The notes below the pieces were generated by a model, which had not been told where the DNA came from, made no database searches, and was given only the letters and a program-made list of their open reading frames with translations. DNA of 64,000 nt from Achromobacter xylosoxidans (lineage in GTDB: Bacteria; Pseudomonadota; Gammaproteobacteria; Burkholderiales; Burkholderiaceae_B), in assembly GCF_002192695.1 (NCBI RefSeq), contig NZ_MTLG01000125.1:62001-126000 (forward strand). The letters are read 5' to 3'. Positions within the stretch are counted from its first letter, which is position 1; each line of letters starts with the position of its first letter. Position numbers and translations under genes: made by a program. This document shows, piece after piece, positions 26,779-35,088 of this stretch.

Positions 26779-27525
26779 ATGAATTACAACTGGAGCTGGA
26801 GAGTCTTCCTGGATATGTCGCCGGACGGCGTGCATACCTTTCTGCAGACGATCTTCATCGGCGTGGGCTGGACCCTGGCGCTGGCCCTGACGGCGTGGGT
26901 GTTCTCGCTGTTGCTGGGGTCGGTGCTGGGCGTGATGCGCACCGCCAGTTCGCGCCTGATGAATGCGCTGGGCGCGACCTATGTGGAGGTGTTCCGCAAC
27001 ATCCCGCTGCTGGTGCAGATGTTCCTGTGGTATTTCGTGCTGCCCGAGCTGCTGCCGCATGCCTGGGGCCTGGCCATGAAGCAGATGCCGCAGCCCTGGG
27101 GCCAGTTCGTGCCCGCGGTGCTGTGCCTGGGGTTCTATGGATCGGCGCGCGTGGCCGAGCAGCTGCGCGCGGGCATACAGTCGCTGCCGCGCGGCCAGTT
27201 CCAGGCGGGCACGGCGCTGGGCCTGACCGAGGCGCAGGTGTACCGCTACGTCATCCTGCCGGAAGCGTTCCGCATCGTGCTGCCGCCCCTGACTTCCGAG
27301 TTCATGGGCACCATCAAGTATTCGTCGGTGGCGCTGACGATAGGGCTTTTGGAACTGACCGGCCAGGCGCGTTCGATGGCGGAATTCAGCTTCCACATCT
27401 TCGAGGCGTTTTCTGCTGCCACGGTGATCTACCTGATCATCAATGGCATTGTGGTGCTGGGCATGCGCCTGCTTGAACGCCACGTAGCCGTGCCCGGGCT
27501 GATCGGTTCGGCGAAAAGGCCCTAG
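26779..27525 (+). CDS. Amino-acid ABC transporter permease (GltJ-like)
   Basis: This 248-residue HisM-type permease starts MNYNWSWRVFLDMSPDGVHTFLQTIFIG, the GltJ style N-terminus. The coupling loop is RAGIQSLPRGQFQAGTALGLTEAQVYRYVILPEAFR. The ATG at 26779 is chosen over an in-frame ATG 54 bp upstream because it matches family starts and has a purine-rich site. It is followed after 9 bp by the second permease. Confidence 0.9.
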   Translation: MNYNWSWRVFLDMSPDGVHTFLQTIFIGVGWTLALALTAWVFSLLLGSVLGVMRTASSRLMNALGATYVEVFRNIPLLVQMFLWYFVLPELLPHAWGLAMKQMPQPWGQFVPAVLCLGFYGSARVAEQLRAGIQSLPRGQFQAGTALGLTEAQVYRYVILPEAFRIVLPPLTSEFMGTIKYSSVALTIGLLELTGQARSMAEFSFHIFEAFSAATVIYLIINGIVVLGMRLLERHVAVPGLIGSAKRP

Positions 27526-27534
27526 GACGAGATC

Positions 27535-28224
27535 ATGGGCAAATTCGATTTCGACGTGATCTGGGCGGCGCTGCCCTATCTGTTCAAGACCGGCATGACC
27601 TTCACGCTGACGCTGACCGCGCTGGCGGGCGTGATGGGCCTGGCGCTGGGCACGCTGCTGGCCATGATGCGGCTGTCGCGCTTCAAGATCCTGTCGGTGC
27701 CGGCGGGCATCTACGTGAACGTGATGCGTTCGATCCCGCTCCTGCTGGTGATCTTCTGGTTCTACTTCCTGATGCCCTACATTGCCGCCTGGGTGGTGGG
27801 ATCGTCCACGCCGCTGCGCGTGGGGGCGTTCAATTCGGCGGTGATCACCTTCACCCTTTTCGAGGCTGCGTACTTCTGCGAAATCATGCGCGCGGGCATC
27901 CAGTCCATCGCGCGCGGCCAGGTGTCGGCCAGCATGGCGCTGGGGCTGAACCACTGGCAGGGCATGCGCTACGTGGTGTTGCCGCAGGCGTTCCGCAACA
28001 TGCTGCCGGCGCTCCTGACGCGCATCATCATCCTGTTCCAGGACACCTCGCTGGTGTATGTGCTGTCCCTGACCGACTTCCTCGGCGCGGCCGCCAAGAT
28101 CGGCCAGCGCGACGGCCGTCTGGTGGAGCTTTATCTGTTCGTGGCGGTGGTGTATTTCGTGATCTGCTTCACGGCGTCCCGCCTGGTCAAGCTGCTGGAA
28201 AAGCGCACGCGGGTGCTGCGCTAG
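27535..28224 (+). CDS. Amino-acid ABC transporter permease (GltK-like)
   Basis: This 229-residue HisM-type permease has the coupling loop RAGIQSIARGQVSASMALGLNHWQGMRYVVLPQAFR and the GltK-like FQDTSLVYVLSLTDFLGAA. It should form the heterodimeric membrane channel with the upstream permease. The 33-bp gap to the ATPase gene contains a perfect DnaA-box 9-mer. Confidence 0.9.
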   Translation: MGKFDFDVIWAALPYLFKTGMTFTLTLTALAGVMGLALGTLLAMMRLSRFKILSVPAGIYVNVMRSIPLLLVIFWFYFLMPYIAAWVVGSSTPLRVGAFNSAVITFTLFEAAYFCEIMRAGIQSIARGQVSASMALGLNHWQGMRYVVLPQAFRNMLPALLTRIIILFQDTSLVYVLSLTDFLGAAAKIGQRDGRLVELYLFVAVVYFVICFTASRLVKLLEKRTRVLR

Positions 28225-28238
28225 CGCGGCCCTTTCAG

Positions 28239-28247
28239 TTATCCACA
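28239..28247 (+). other. Perfect DnaA box (TTATCCACA) between permease and ATPase genes
   Basis: This exact 9-mer is the only one of the four copies that lies outside coding sequence. It sits in a 33-bp intercistronic gap inside a transporter operon. Confidence 0.4.
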
Positions 28248-28257
28248 GGTTTCAACA

Positions 28258-29016
28258 ATGCAACTCTCTTCCAAGCCCCCGATGATAGCGATCAAGCAGG
28301 TCAGCAAGTGGTATGGCGACTTCCAGGTGCTGGACGATTGCTCCACCACGGTGGGCCGCGGCGAGGTCGTGGTGGTGTGCGGGCCGTCGGGTTCCGGCAA
28401 GTCCACGCTGATCAAGACCGTGAATGCGCTGGAGCCCTTCCAGAAGGGCGAGATCCAGGTCAACGGCATTTCGGTGGGCGATCCGCGCACCAACCTGCCC
28501 AAGCTGCGCGCGGTGGCGGGCATGGTGTTCCAGCACTTCGAACTGTTCCCGCACCTGTCGGTGACGGAGAACCTGTGCCTGGGCCAGCTCAAGGTGCTCA
28601 AGCGTGGTAAGGACGAGGCCCGCCAGCGCGCGCTGGCGTTGCTGGAGCGCGTGGGCCTGTCGACGCACAAGGATAAGCACCCCGGCGAGTTGTCGGGCGG
28701 CCAGCAGCAGCGCGTGGCGATCGCGCGCGCGCTGTCGATGGACCCGGTGGTCATGCTGTTCGACGAGCCGACCTCGGCGCTGGACCCGGAGATGGTCAAC
28801 GAGGTGCTGGACGTGATGACCGACCTGGCCGCCGAAGGCATGACGATGATGGTGGTGACCCATGAAATGGGATTCGCCCGCCGCGTCGCCGACCGTGTGA
28901 TCTTCATGGACGGCGGCAAGATCGTGGAGGACTGCGACAAGGAGCAGTTCTTCGGCGATGTGGAGGCGCGTGCGCCGCGCACGCGCCAGTTTCTTTCCAA
29001 AATCCTGCAGCACTGA
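28258..29016 (+). CDS. Amino-acid ABC transporter ATP-binding protein (GltL/GlnQ-like)
   Basis: This 252-residue ATPase is complete: Walker [45 protein letters not shown] and VTHEMGFA. An internal start at [12 protein letters not shown] (28282) is the more typical family N-terminus and is an alternative. It powers the importer of the three preceding genes and lies 5 bp before the threonine aldolase-type gene, so the enzyme and importer are co-transcribed. Confidence 0.92.
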   Translation: MQLSSKPPMIAIKQVSKWYGDFQVLDDCSTTVGRGEVVVVCGPSGSGKSTLIKTVNALEPFQKGEIQVNGISVGDPRTNLPKLRAVAGMVFQHFELFPHLSVTENLCLGQLKVLKRGKDEARQRALALLERVGLSTHKDKHPGELSGGQQQRVAIARALSMDPVVMLFDEPTSALDPEMVNEVLDVMTDLAAEGMTMMVVTHEMGFARRVADRVIFMDGGKIVEDCDKEQFFGDVEARAPRTRQFLSKILQH

Positions 29017-29021
29017 CAGCC

Positions 29022-30077
29022 ATGACCCAGACCTCTTCCGCCGCCGCCCGCGCACCCGTCGACCTGCGCAGCGACACGGTCACCCATCCCACCGCGGCCA
29101 TGTACGAACGCATGCGCACCGCGCCCATCGGCGATGACGGCCTGGACGGCGACCCCACCGTGCGCGAGCTCGAGGCGTATGTGGCCGCGCAGCTGGGCAA
29201 GGAAGGCGGGCTGTTCGTGCCCAGCTGCACCATGGCCAACCTGCTGGCGGTGCTGGCGCAGACGCAGCGCAATGAGCAGGTGGTGCTGGAGTCGGCCGCC
29301 CACATGTACACGTCGGAACGCGGCGCGGCCACGTTCACCGGCTCGTTCTATCTGGGCGTGCCCGGCACTGACGGCGCAATGGATTTGAACCGCCTGGAGG
29401 AAGCCTTGCAGTCTGGCGGTCACAGGTTGAAGACGGCGCTGGTGACGATGGAGACTTCGCACAACAACGCCGCCGGCGCGGTGCTGCCGCTGGACCACAT
29501 GCAGGCGGTCCATGGTCTGGCGCGGGCGGCGGGCGTGCCGGTGCACCTGGATGGCGCGCGCCTTTTCAATGCGGCCGTGGCCCTGGGCGTGGCGGCGGGT
29601 GACATTGCCCGCCATGCCGACACCGTGTCGCTGTGCCTGTCCAAGGGCCTGAGCGCGCCGGTGGGCGCGGTGCTGGCGGGCAGCCAGTCCCTCATGGCCC
29701 GCGCGCGGGTGCTGCGCCGCATGCTGGGTGGCACGCAGCGCCAGTCGGGCATCATGGCGGCGGCCGGCCTGGAAGGCGTGCAGACCATGGCCGGGCGGCT
29801 GGCCGAGGATCATGTCCGCGCGCGCCGCCTGAGCGCGGGCGTCAACCGCCTGGGACCGGCGATCTCGGCCACCGAACCGCAGACCAACATCGTGCAGGTG
29901 GAGACCGCCGGCACCGGCATGAGCAACACCGAGTGGGTGGCGGCCCTGCAGGCGGCGGGCCTGTTGGTGCGCCCCTGGGGCCGCACGCGGCTGCGCTGCG
30001 TGACCCACCGCCACATCGGCGACGCGGACATCGACGCTGCCGTGCAGGCCTTTGAAGCGGTGCTGAACGCCCCCTGA
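29022..30077 (+). CDS. Threonine aldolase/beta-eliminating lyase family PLP enzyme
   Basis: This 351-residue fold-type I PLP enzyme resembles low-specificity L-threonine aldolase. VDLRSDTVTHPT is at the N-terminus, GDDGLDGDPTVRELE follows, VPVHLDGARLFNAA is the PLP-binding aspartate region and K208 in SLCLSKGLSAPVG is the Schiff-base lysine. It would split a beta-hydroxy amino acid into glycine plus an aldehyde. Its position directly after an amino-acid importer suggests that the imported solute is such a compound. Stereochemistry and true substrate are open. Confidence 0.88.
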   Translation: MTQTSSAAARAPVDLRSDTVTHPTAAMYERMRTAPIGDDGLDGDPTVRELEAYVAAQLGKEGGLFVPSCTMANLLAVLAQTQRNEQVVLESAAHMYTSERGAATFTGSFYLGVPGTDGAMDLNRLEEALQSGGHRLKTALVTMETSHNNAAGAVLPLDHMQAVHGLARAAGVPVHLDGARLFNAAVALGVAAGDIARHADTVSLCLSKGLSAPVGAVLAGSQSLMARARVLRRMLGGTQRQSGIMAAAGLEGVQTMAGRLAEDHVRARRLSAGVNRLGPAISATEPQTNIVQVETAGTGMSNTEWVAALQAAGLLVRPWGRTRLRCVTHRHIGDADIDAAVQAFEAVLNAP

Positions 30078-30119
30078 TCTGCTCCGTTCCGCGGGCGGGA
30101 CGCGATGCGATAATGCCGC

Positions 30120-31025
30120 ATGACCACGACCCATCTTTCCCGAAAAGACTATCTCTGCGCACTGGCGGTCGTGGTCATCTGGGGCACCAACTTCGTCGCC
30201 ATGAAGGTCGGCATGCGGGGCCTCTCTCCCATGCTGCTGGGCGCCCTGCGCTTCGCGCTGGCGGCCTTTCCCCTGATTCTCTTCGTGCGTGCGCCCAGGC
30301 TGCCCTGGCGCTGGGTGGCGGCTTACGGGCTGGTGCAGGGCCTGGGCCAGTTCGGGCTGCTCTTTACCGCCTTGAAGTTCGGCATGCCGGCGGGAATGGC
30401 CTCGCTGGTAATCCAGACGCAGGCCTTCTTCACGCTGCTGCTGGCCGCGCCCATCCTGCATGAGCGCGCGCAGCGCCACCACTGGATCGGGCTGGGCGTG
30501 GCGGCGCTGGGGCTGGCGGTGATTGCCGGCGGCCGCGGCGAAGGGCCGGGCCAGATGACCATGGTGGGCTTCGCGCTGACGCTGGGCGGCGCGTTCATGT
30601 GGGCCGTGTCCAACATCATCGTGCGCCTGGCCAGCCGCAAGTCTCCCGGCTACGACCCGTTTGCGTTCATCGCCTGGAGCAGCGCCGCGCCGGTGCTGCC
30701 CTTCCTGCTGCTGGCCGTGCTGATCGACGGTTGGGAGCCGGTGGCGGGCATGATCACCGGCATGGGCTGGGGCGAGGTCCTGTCGGTGCTGTATCTGGCG
30801 GTGCTGGCCACCTTGGTGGCCTATACCTTGTGGACGCAGCTATTGACGCGCCACCCGGCCGCCAAGATCGCGCCGTTCTCGCTGCTGGTTCCCGTGGTGG
30901 GGTTGTGGGCCGCGTCCATGGCCTTTGGCGAACGCCTCGAGCCGCTGCAATGGCTGGGCGTGGCCGGCGTGCTGGCCGGCCTGCTTTTCAATCAGCTGGG
31001 CGGGCGCTGGCTGCGCACGCGCTGA
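30120..31025 (+). CDS. EamA-family (DMT) transporter
   Basis: This 301-residue protein has ten membrane helices arranged as two EamA repeats (about residues 10-140 and 155-295), with the repeat signature WGTNFVAMKVGMRGLSP. It resembles E. coli EamA, a cysteine/O-acetylserine exporter. It lies 42 bp after the aldolase gene on the same strand and may be in the same transcript, giving an efflux route for amino-acid products. The substrate is inferred only from the family. Confidence 0.87.
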   Translation: MTTTHLSRKDYLCALAVVVIWGTNFVAMKVGMRGLSPMLLGALRFALAAFPLILFVRAPRLPWRWVAAYGLVQGLGQFGLLFTALKFGMPAGMASLVIQTQAFFTLLLAAPILHERAQRHHWIGLGVAALGLAVIAGGRGEGPGQMTMVGFALTLGGAFMWAVSNIIVRLASRKSPGYDPFAFIAWSSAAPVLPFLLLAVLIDGWEPVAGMITGMGWGEVLSVLYLAVLATLVAYTLWTQLLTRHPAAKIAPFSLLVPVVGLWAASMAFGERLEPLQWLGVAGVLAGLLFNQLGGRWLRTR

Positions 31026-31108
31026 GCCGTCCGCCAGGCGCGCCTTCCCCTTTCGAGGCCCCCTCAGCCGCCCAGACTAGGCCATAACGGCTAGCGAAGG
31101 CGGCGGCA

Positions 31109-31405
31109 TCACAGTTGCTCGAAACGGATGTAACGCTTATCGGTGTACTCCCGGCGGGTGGTGATCTCCTGCACGCTGGCGCCCGGGGGGCCGCGCCGCA
31201 ACCATTCCAGCATGTGGTCGACCTGGTCGGCGGTGCCCTGCACCATGGCTTCGACCGTGCCGTTCGGCAGGTTCTGCACCCAGCCCTTGGCGCCCAGCAT
31301 GTGGGCGCGCCGCACCGTGGCGTGGCGGTAGCCCACGCCCTGGACGGCGCCGGTGATCGTGACGTGCACGGTCTCGATATGGGTATCGGCTTTAGGGTCT
31401 TGCAT
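31109..31405 (-). CDS. acyP: Acylphosphatase
   Basis: This 98-residue protein has the acylphosphatase signature: TGAVQGVGYRHATVRRAHMLGAKGWVQNLPNGTVEAMVQG. The catalytic arginine lies in GVGYR and the asparagine in WVQNLPNGTVE. It hydrolyses carboxyl-phosphate bonds of small acylphosphates. The fold is complete, with about 10 extra residues at the N-terminus. It is monocistronic and divergent from the PhyH-like gene; the 160 bp between them show no clear operator. Confidence 0.93.
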   Translation of the reverse strand: MQDPKADTHIETVHVTITGAVQGVGYRHATVRRAHMLGAKGWVQNLPNGTVEAMVQGTADQVDHMLEWLRRGPPGASVQEITTRREYTDKRYIRFEQL

Positions 31406-31565
31406 CGATTCTCTCTTGGATGAGGCGCCGCGCTCGGCGATGTACGTAGACGGTAGTGACTACAGCGGATGGTCTATAGGCCCGGGGGACGCCTGGCGAT
31501 ACGTTAGAGCTCATGTCAAAACGTGCCAGCGGGAACACCCGTTACCAGAGCTTGGAGAAGCCATT

Positions 31566-32462
31566 ATGGAAGAGACCAGTTTGTTGTCGGAAGCCGAGAC
31601 AGCGCGCTACAGGGAAGAGGGTTACCTGGCCCTGAAGGACATGTGCCCGCAAGACGAGGTGGGTTACATCCGCAGGACGCTGCTCGACCTGTTTGCGAAC
31701 AAGACCGGCTACAACGAGGGTGCGCAGTATGACTTTGTGAGCCGCGACGACCCGTCCAAACCCGCCAAGTTTCCCAGCTTGCACGATCCACGCCATTATG
31801 CCCCGGGCCTCTTGAAGACCGAGTACCACGAGCGCACCCTGGAGCTGGCGCGCCAGCTGCTGGGCCCCGAGGCCGCCCTGTACGGCGAGCATGCCCTGCT
31901 CAAGCCCGGACCGCATGGGCCGGAGACGCCGTGGCACCAGGACGAGGCTTTCCGCTCGCCGGACTTCATCTACAACGAACTCAGCATCTGGCTGGCGCTG
32001 CAGCCGGCCACCACGGAAAACGGCTGCATGCAGTTCATCCCGGGTTCGAACAAATGGGACGTGCTGGAGCACCGCTCGCCGGGCGGCGACAAGACCCTGC
32101 ATCCGCTCGAATGCTGCGGTGATTTTCCGCGCGACCAGGCGGTGCCGGAGCCGCTGGATCCGGGCGGCATCACGGTGCACGATGCCCGTACCCTGCACTT
32201 CACCGGGCCGAACACCTCGCAGGCGCCGCGGCTGGCCTACATCCTGATCTACAACACGCCGCCGGTCTACAAGCCGGGCCGTCGCGAGTTCCCGTGGCTG
32301 GAGGGCCGCTGGACCGACAGCCAGACCCGCAAGAAGCAGTGGCACAAGCGCGGCGGGCTGGCCGTGGACGTGATGCGCCGCCTGCCGGGCGCGCGGCTGA
32401 CCAGTCCGCGCTGGGTGGCATGGGCCACGATCCGGGCTGTGTCCAAGGTCTGGCCGCGATAA
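31566..32462 (+). CDS. Phytanoyl-CoA dioxygenase (PhyH) family protein
   Basis: This 298-residue Fe(II)/2-oxoglutarate-type oxygenase has a likely metal triad of H124 and D126 in WHQDEAF and H211 in ARTLHFTGPN. The flanking AYILIY segment carries the basic 2-oxoglutarate-binding region. Family members hydroxylate aliphatic carbons in lipids, halogenated acids or natural products. The start follows GGAG at a good distance. It stands alone, followed by two hairpins and the LldD-like gene. The substrate is unknown. Confidence 0.85.
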   Translation: MEETSLLSEAETARYREEGYLALKDMCPQDEVGYIRRTLLDLFANKTGYNEGAQYDFVSRDDPSKPAKFPSLHDPRHYAPGLLKTEYHERTLELARQLLGPEAALYGEHALLKPGPHGPETPWHQDEAFRSPDFIYNELSIWLALQPATTENGCMQFIPGSNKWDVLEHRSPGGDKTLHPLECCGDFPRDQAVPEPLDPGGITVHDARTLHFTGPNTSQAPRLAYILIYNTPPVYKPGRREFPWLEGRWTDSQTRKKQWHKRGGLAVDVMRRLPGARLTSPRWVAWATIRAVSKVWPR

Positions 32463-32471
32463 ATGGGGGCG

Positions 32472-32538
32472 CAGGGGCCGCAAGAGCCCCTGTGACTGGG
32501 GGGCGAACGAGGCCGGCAAGCGACGCTTGCCGGCCTCG
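32472..32538. repeat. Two consecutive intergenic inverted repeats
   Basis: The first repeat pairs CAGGGGC (32472-32478) with GCCCCTG (32486-32492). The second has perfect 15-bp arms, CGAGGCCGGCAAGCG at 32508-32522 and its complement at 32524-32538, around one base. Neither has a T-run. They lie just after the PhyH stop and could end or protect that transcript or insulate the next promoter. A possible -10 hexamer TATACT follows at 32544-32549. Confidence 0.6.
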
Positions 32539-32559
32539 GCGCGTATACTGGGCGGCGTT

Positions 32560-32579
32560 GCGGACCGGGAGAGGTCCGC
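32560..32579 (+). promoter_or_regulatory. Leader hairpin upstream of the LldD-like gene
   Basis: GCGGACC and GGTCCGC form a perfect 7-bp stem with a 6-nt loop, about 90 bp before the ATG and just after a TATACT hexamer. It would be at the 5' end of the mRNA. Its function is unknown. Confidence 0.35.
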
Positions 32580-32667
32580 GCAATCGCTGGAGCTGCCCGC
32601 AGCAGGCGGCCCGGCGTCTAAAAATAACCAGCCGCAGCTGGCGCCCCAACACTCCATAGATCACTCC

Positions 32668-33831
32668 ATGACCGCTAACCTTTCTACGATCACCTGCATC
32701 GAAGATCTGCGCGCCATTGCGCAGAAGCGCGTGCCGCGCATGTTCTACGACTACGCGGATTCCGGCGCCTGGACCGAAGGCACCTATCGCGCCAACGAAA
32801 GCGATTTTCAGAAGATCAAGCTGCGCCAGCGCGTGGCGGTGAACATGGAAGGCCGGTCGCTGCGCACCACCATGGTGGGCCAGGACGTGATCATGCCGCT
32901 GGCGATTTCGCCCACCGGCCTGACCGGCATGCAGCACGCCGACGGAGAAATCCTGGCGGCCAAGGCCGCGGCGGACTTCGGCGTGCCCTTCACCCTGTCG
33001 ACCATGAGCATCTGCTCGCTGGAAGACGTGGCCGCGGCCACCAAGAAACCGTTCTGGTTCCAGCTCTATGTGATGCGCGACCGCGAGTTCGTCGCCAACC
33101 TGATCGACCGCGCTAAGGCCGCCGGCTGCTCGGCGCTGGTGCTGACGCTGGACCTGCAGATCCTGGGCCAGCGCCACAAGGACATCAAGAACGGCCTGTC
33201 GACGCCGCCCAAGCCCACCTTGCGCAACCTCATCAACCTGGCCACCAAGCCGCGCTGGTGCATGGGCATGCTGGGCACCAAGCGCCGCACCTTCGGCAAC
33301 ATCGTCGGCCATGCCAAGGGCGTGAGCGACCTGTCCTCGCTGTCGTCGTGGACCGCCGAACAGTTCGACCCGCGCCTGAGCTGGGACGATGTCGAATGGA
33401 TCAAGCAGCGCTGGGGCGGCAAGCTCATCATCAAGGGCATCCTGGACGTCGAGGATGCGCAATTGGCCGCCAACAGCGGCGCCGACGCGCTCATCGTCAG
33501 CAATCATGGCGGACGCCAATTGGATGGCGCCATGTCGTCCATCGCCGCCCTGCCCTCGATCGCCGATGCCGTGGGTTCGAAGATCGAAGTGTGGATGGAC
33601 GGCGGCGTGCGTTCCGGCCAGGACATCCTGAAGGCCGTGGCGCTGGGCGCGCGCGGCGCCATGATAGGCCGCGCCTTCCTCTACGGCCTGGGCGCCCATG
33701 GCCAGGCCGGCGTGACCCGCGTGCTGGAGATCCTGTACAAGGAAATGGATACGACGATGGCGCTGTGCGGCCGTCGCTCGATCGAGCCCGGCGACCGCAG
33801 CATCCTGCTGCCCGGAACCTACCCGAACTGA
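32668..33831 (+). CDS. lldD: FMN-dependent alpha-hydroxy-acid dehydrogenase (L-lactate dehydrogenase type)
   Basis: This 387-residue TIM-barrel flavoprotein matches LldD over its full length: RVPRMFYDYADSGAWTEGT at the N-terminus, PVGLTGM-like PTGLTGMQHADGE, WFQLYVMRD, the KGILD lysine, the catalytic histidine in VSNHGGRQLDGA and DGGVRSGQDILKAVALGARGAMIGR near the end. It oxidises an L-2-hydroxy acid, most probably L-lactate, and passes electrons to quinone at the membrane. Glycolate or mandelate-type substrates cannot be excluded. A strong terminator follows. Confidence 0.85.
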   Translation: MTANLSTITCIEDLRAIAQKRVPRMFYDYADSGAWTEGTYRANESDFQKIKLRQRVAVNMEGRSLRTTMVGQDVIMPLAISPTGLTGMQHADGEILAAKAAADFGVPFTLSTMSICSLEDVAAATKKPFWFQLYVMRDREFVANLIDRAKAAGCSALVLTLDLQILGQRHKDIKNGLSTPPKPTLRNLINLATKPRWCMGMLGTKRRTFGNIVGHAKGVSDLSSLSSWTAEQFDPRLSWDDVEWIKQRWGGKLIIKGILDVEDAQLAANSGADALIVSNHGGRQLDGAMSSIAALPSIADAVGSKIEVWMDGGVRSGQDILKAVALGARGAMIGRAFLYGLGAHGQAGVTRVLEILYKEMDTTMALCGRRSIEPGDRSILLPGTYPN

Positions 33832-33851
33832 ACGGTTCGGCGGCCCATGAG

Positions 33852-33888
33852 AAAAAGCCTGGATACGGTAGCGTGCCAGGCTTTTTTC
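33852..33888 (+). terminator. Rho-independent terminator after the LldD-like gene
   Basis: The arms AAAAAGCCTGG (33852-33862) and CCAGGCTTTTT (33876-33886) form an 11-bp stem with a 13-nt loop and continue into T residues. It lies 20 bp after the stop codon. Confidence 0.9.
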
Positions 33889-33936
33889 GTTGGCGCGCCG
33901 GTTCGCGAGGTCGCATGAGCCCATGCAGGAACCAAT

Positions 33937-35010
33937 ATGACGCGTAACAAACAAGATGGGCAGCGCCGTCTGGGTGCAGGCAGGCGGCTGCTGGGCGCGG
34001 CGCTGGCGGCGCTGTTGTCGGCCGGGGCGGCGGCGCACCAGACCACGCTGTACGTAGGCATGAACGGCGGCGACATGGCGCGCGCGTTTTCGCAGCACGT
34101 GTTTCCGGATTTCGAGCGGGCCCACAACGTCAGGATCGTGGTGGTGCCGGGCATGTCGACCGAGGTGCTGGCGCGCGCCCAGGCCGACAAGGGCAAGCCG
34201 CGGCTGCACCTCATGTTCCTGGACGACGGCGTCATGGCGCGCGCGATCTCCATGGGATTGTGCGCGCAGCTCAACGACGATCCCGTGCTGAAGGATCTAT
34301 ACCCCACGGCGCTGAAGAAGGACCGCATGGCCGCGGGCATCGACATCGGCATGACCGGCCTGGGCTACAACACCAAGGTATTCGCCGAGCGCGGCTGGGC
34401 GCCGCCGACGTCGTGGATGGACCTTGCCGATCCGAAGTACCGGGGCCAGGTCGTGGTCCAGTCGGCTTCGAGCAGCACCTTTGGCCTGCACGCGTTCCTG
34501 ATGATCAACCGCATCCTGGGCGGCGACGATCGGAACTACGGACCCGGCTTCGCGCATTGGCCGACCGTGGTCGGCCCGAACGTGCGTGAATACCTGCCGG
34601 ATTCGGCGCGCCTGGCCGACATGGTGCAGGCCGACGAGGCGGTGCTGTTTCCCTGGACGCCCACGGCCATCACCCGCCTGAAGAAGCGCGGCGTGCACGT
34701 GGAGTACGCACAGCCGCGCGAGGGCTCCATGATCCTGATGGTGGGTGAGTGCGTGGTCGCCGGTAACAGCGAGCCGGAGCTGTCGCAGAAGCTGGCGCTG
34801 TACCTGCTGTCGGAGCAGGCGCAGACCAAGGCGCTGGAGATGGGCGGGCACTTCCCGTCCAACCGCAATGTGCTGGCGCCTGCGGGCCACGCGGAGGCGC
34901 TGCAGCGCTTCCAGGGCTATATGTCGAACGCAAAGATACCGAACTGGGATCAGATCAACGAGACCCGGCCTGCCTTCAACGCCCGTTGGAACCGGGAGAT
35001 CGGGCGCTGA
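33937..35010 (+). CDS. Lone extracellular solute-binding protein (family 1, PotD/iron type)
   Basis: This 357-residue periplasmic binding protein has an N-terminal basic region and a hydrophobic signal (LLGAALAALLSAGAAAH, ending about residue 33). The mature start TTLYVGMNGGDMARAFSQHVFPDFERAHNVRIVVV and the GLGYNTKVFAERGWAPPTSWMDLADPKYRGQVV segment are typical of SBP_bac_1/PotD-like polyamine or ferric-ion binders. No permease or ATPase gene is adjacent, so its transporter must be encoded elsewhere or it serves another role. Confidence 0.83.
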   Translation: MTRNKQDGQRRLGAGRRLLGAALAALLSAGAAAHQTTLYVGMNGGDMARAFSQHVFPDFERAHNVRIVVVPGMSTEVLARAQADKGKPRLHLMFLDDGVMARAISMGLCAQLNDDPVLKDLYPTALKKDRMAAGIDIGMTGLGYNTKVFAERGWAPPTSWMDLADPKYRGQVVVQSASSSTFGLHAFLMINRILGGDDRNYGPGFAHWPTVVGPNVREYLPDSARLADMVQADEAVLFPWTPTAITRLKKRGVHVEYAQPREGSMILMVGECVVAGNSEPELSQKLALYLLSEQAQTKALEMGGHFPSNRNVLAPAGHAEALQRFQGYMSNAKIPNWDQINETRPAFNARWNREIGR

Positions 35011-35088
35011 GGGCCCCAGCTGCGGGCGCGCCAAAATTCGCAAAATCTGCAAAGGCCGGACCGCTACATTGTTCTCCAAGGAGACCGC

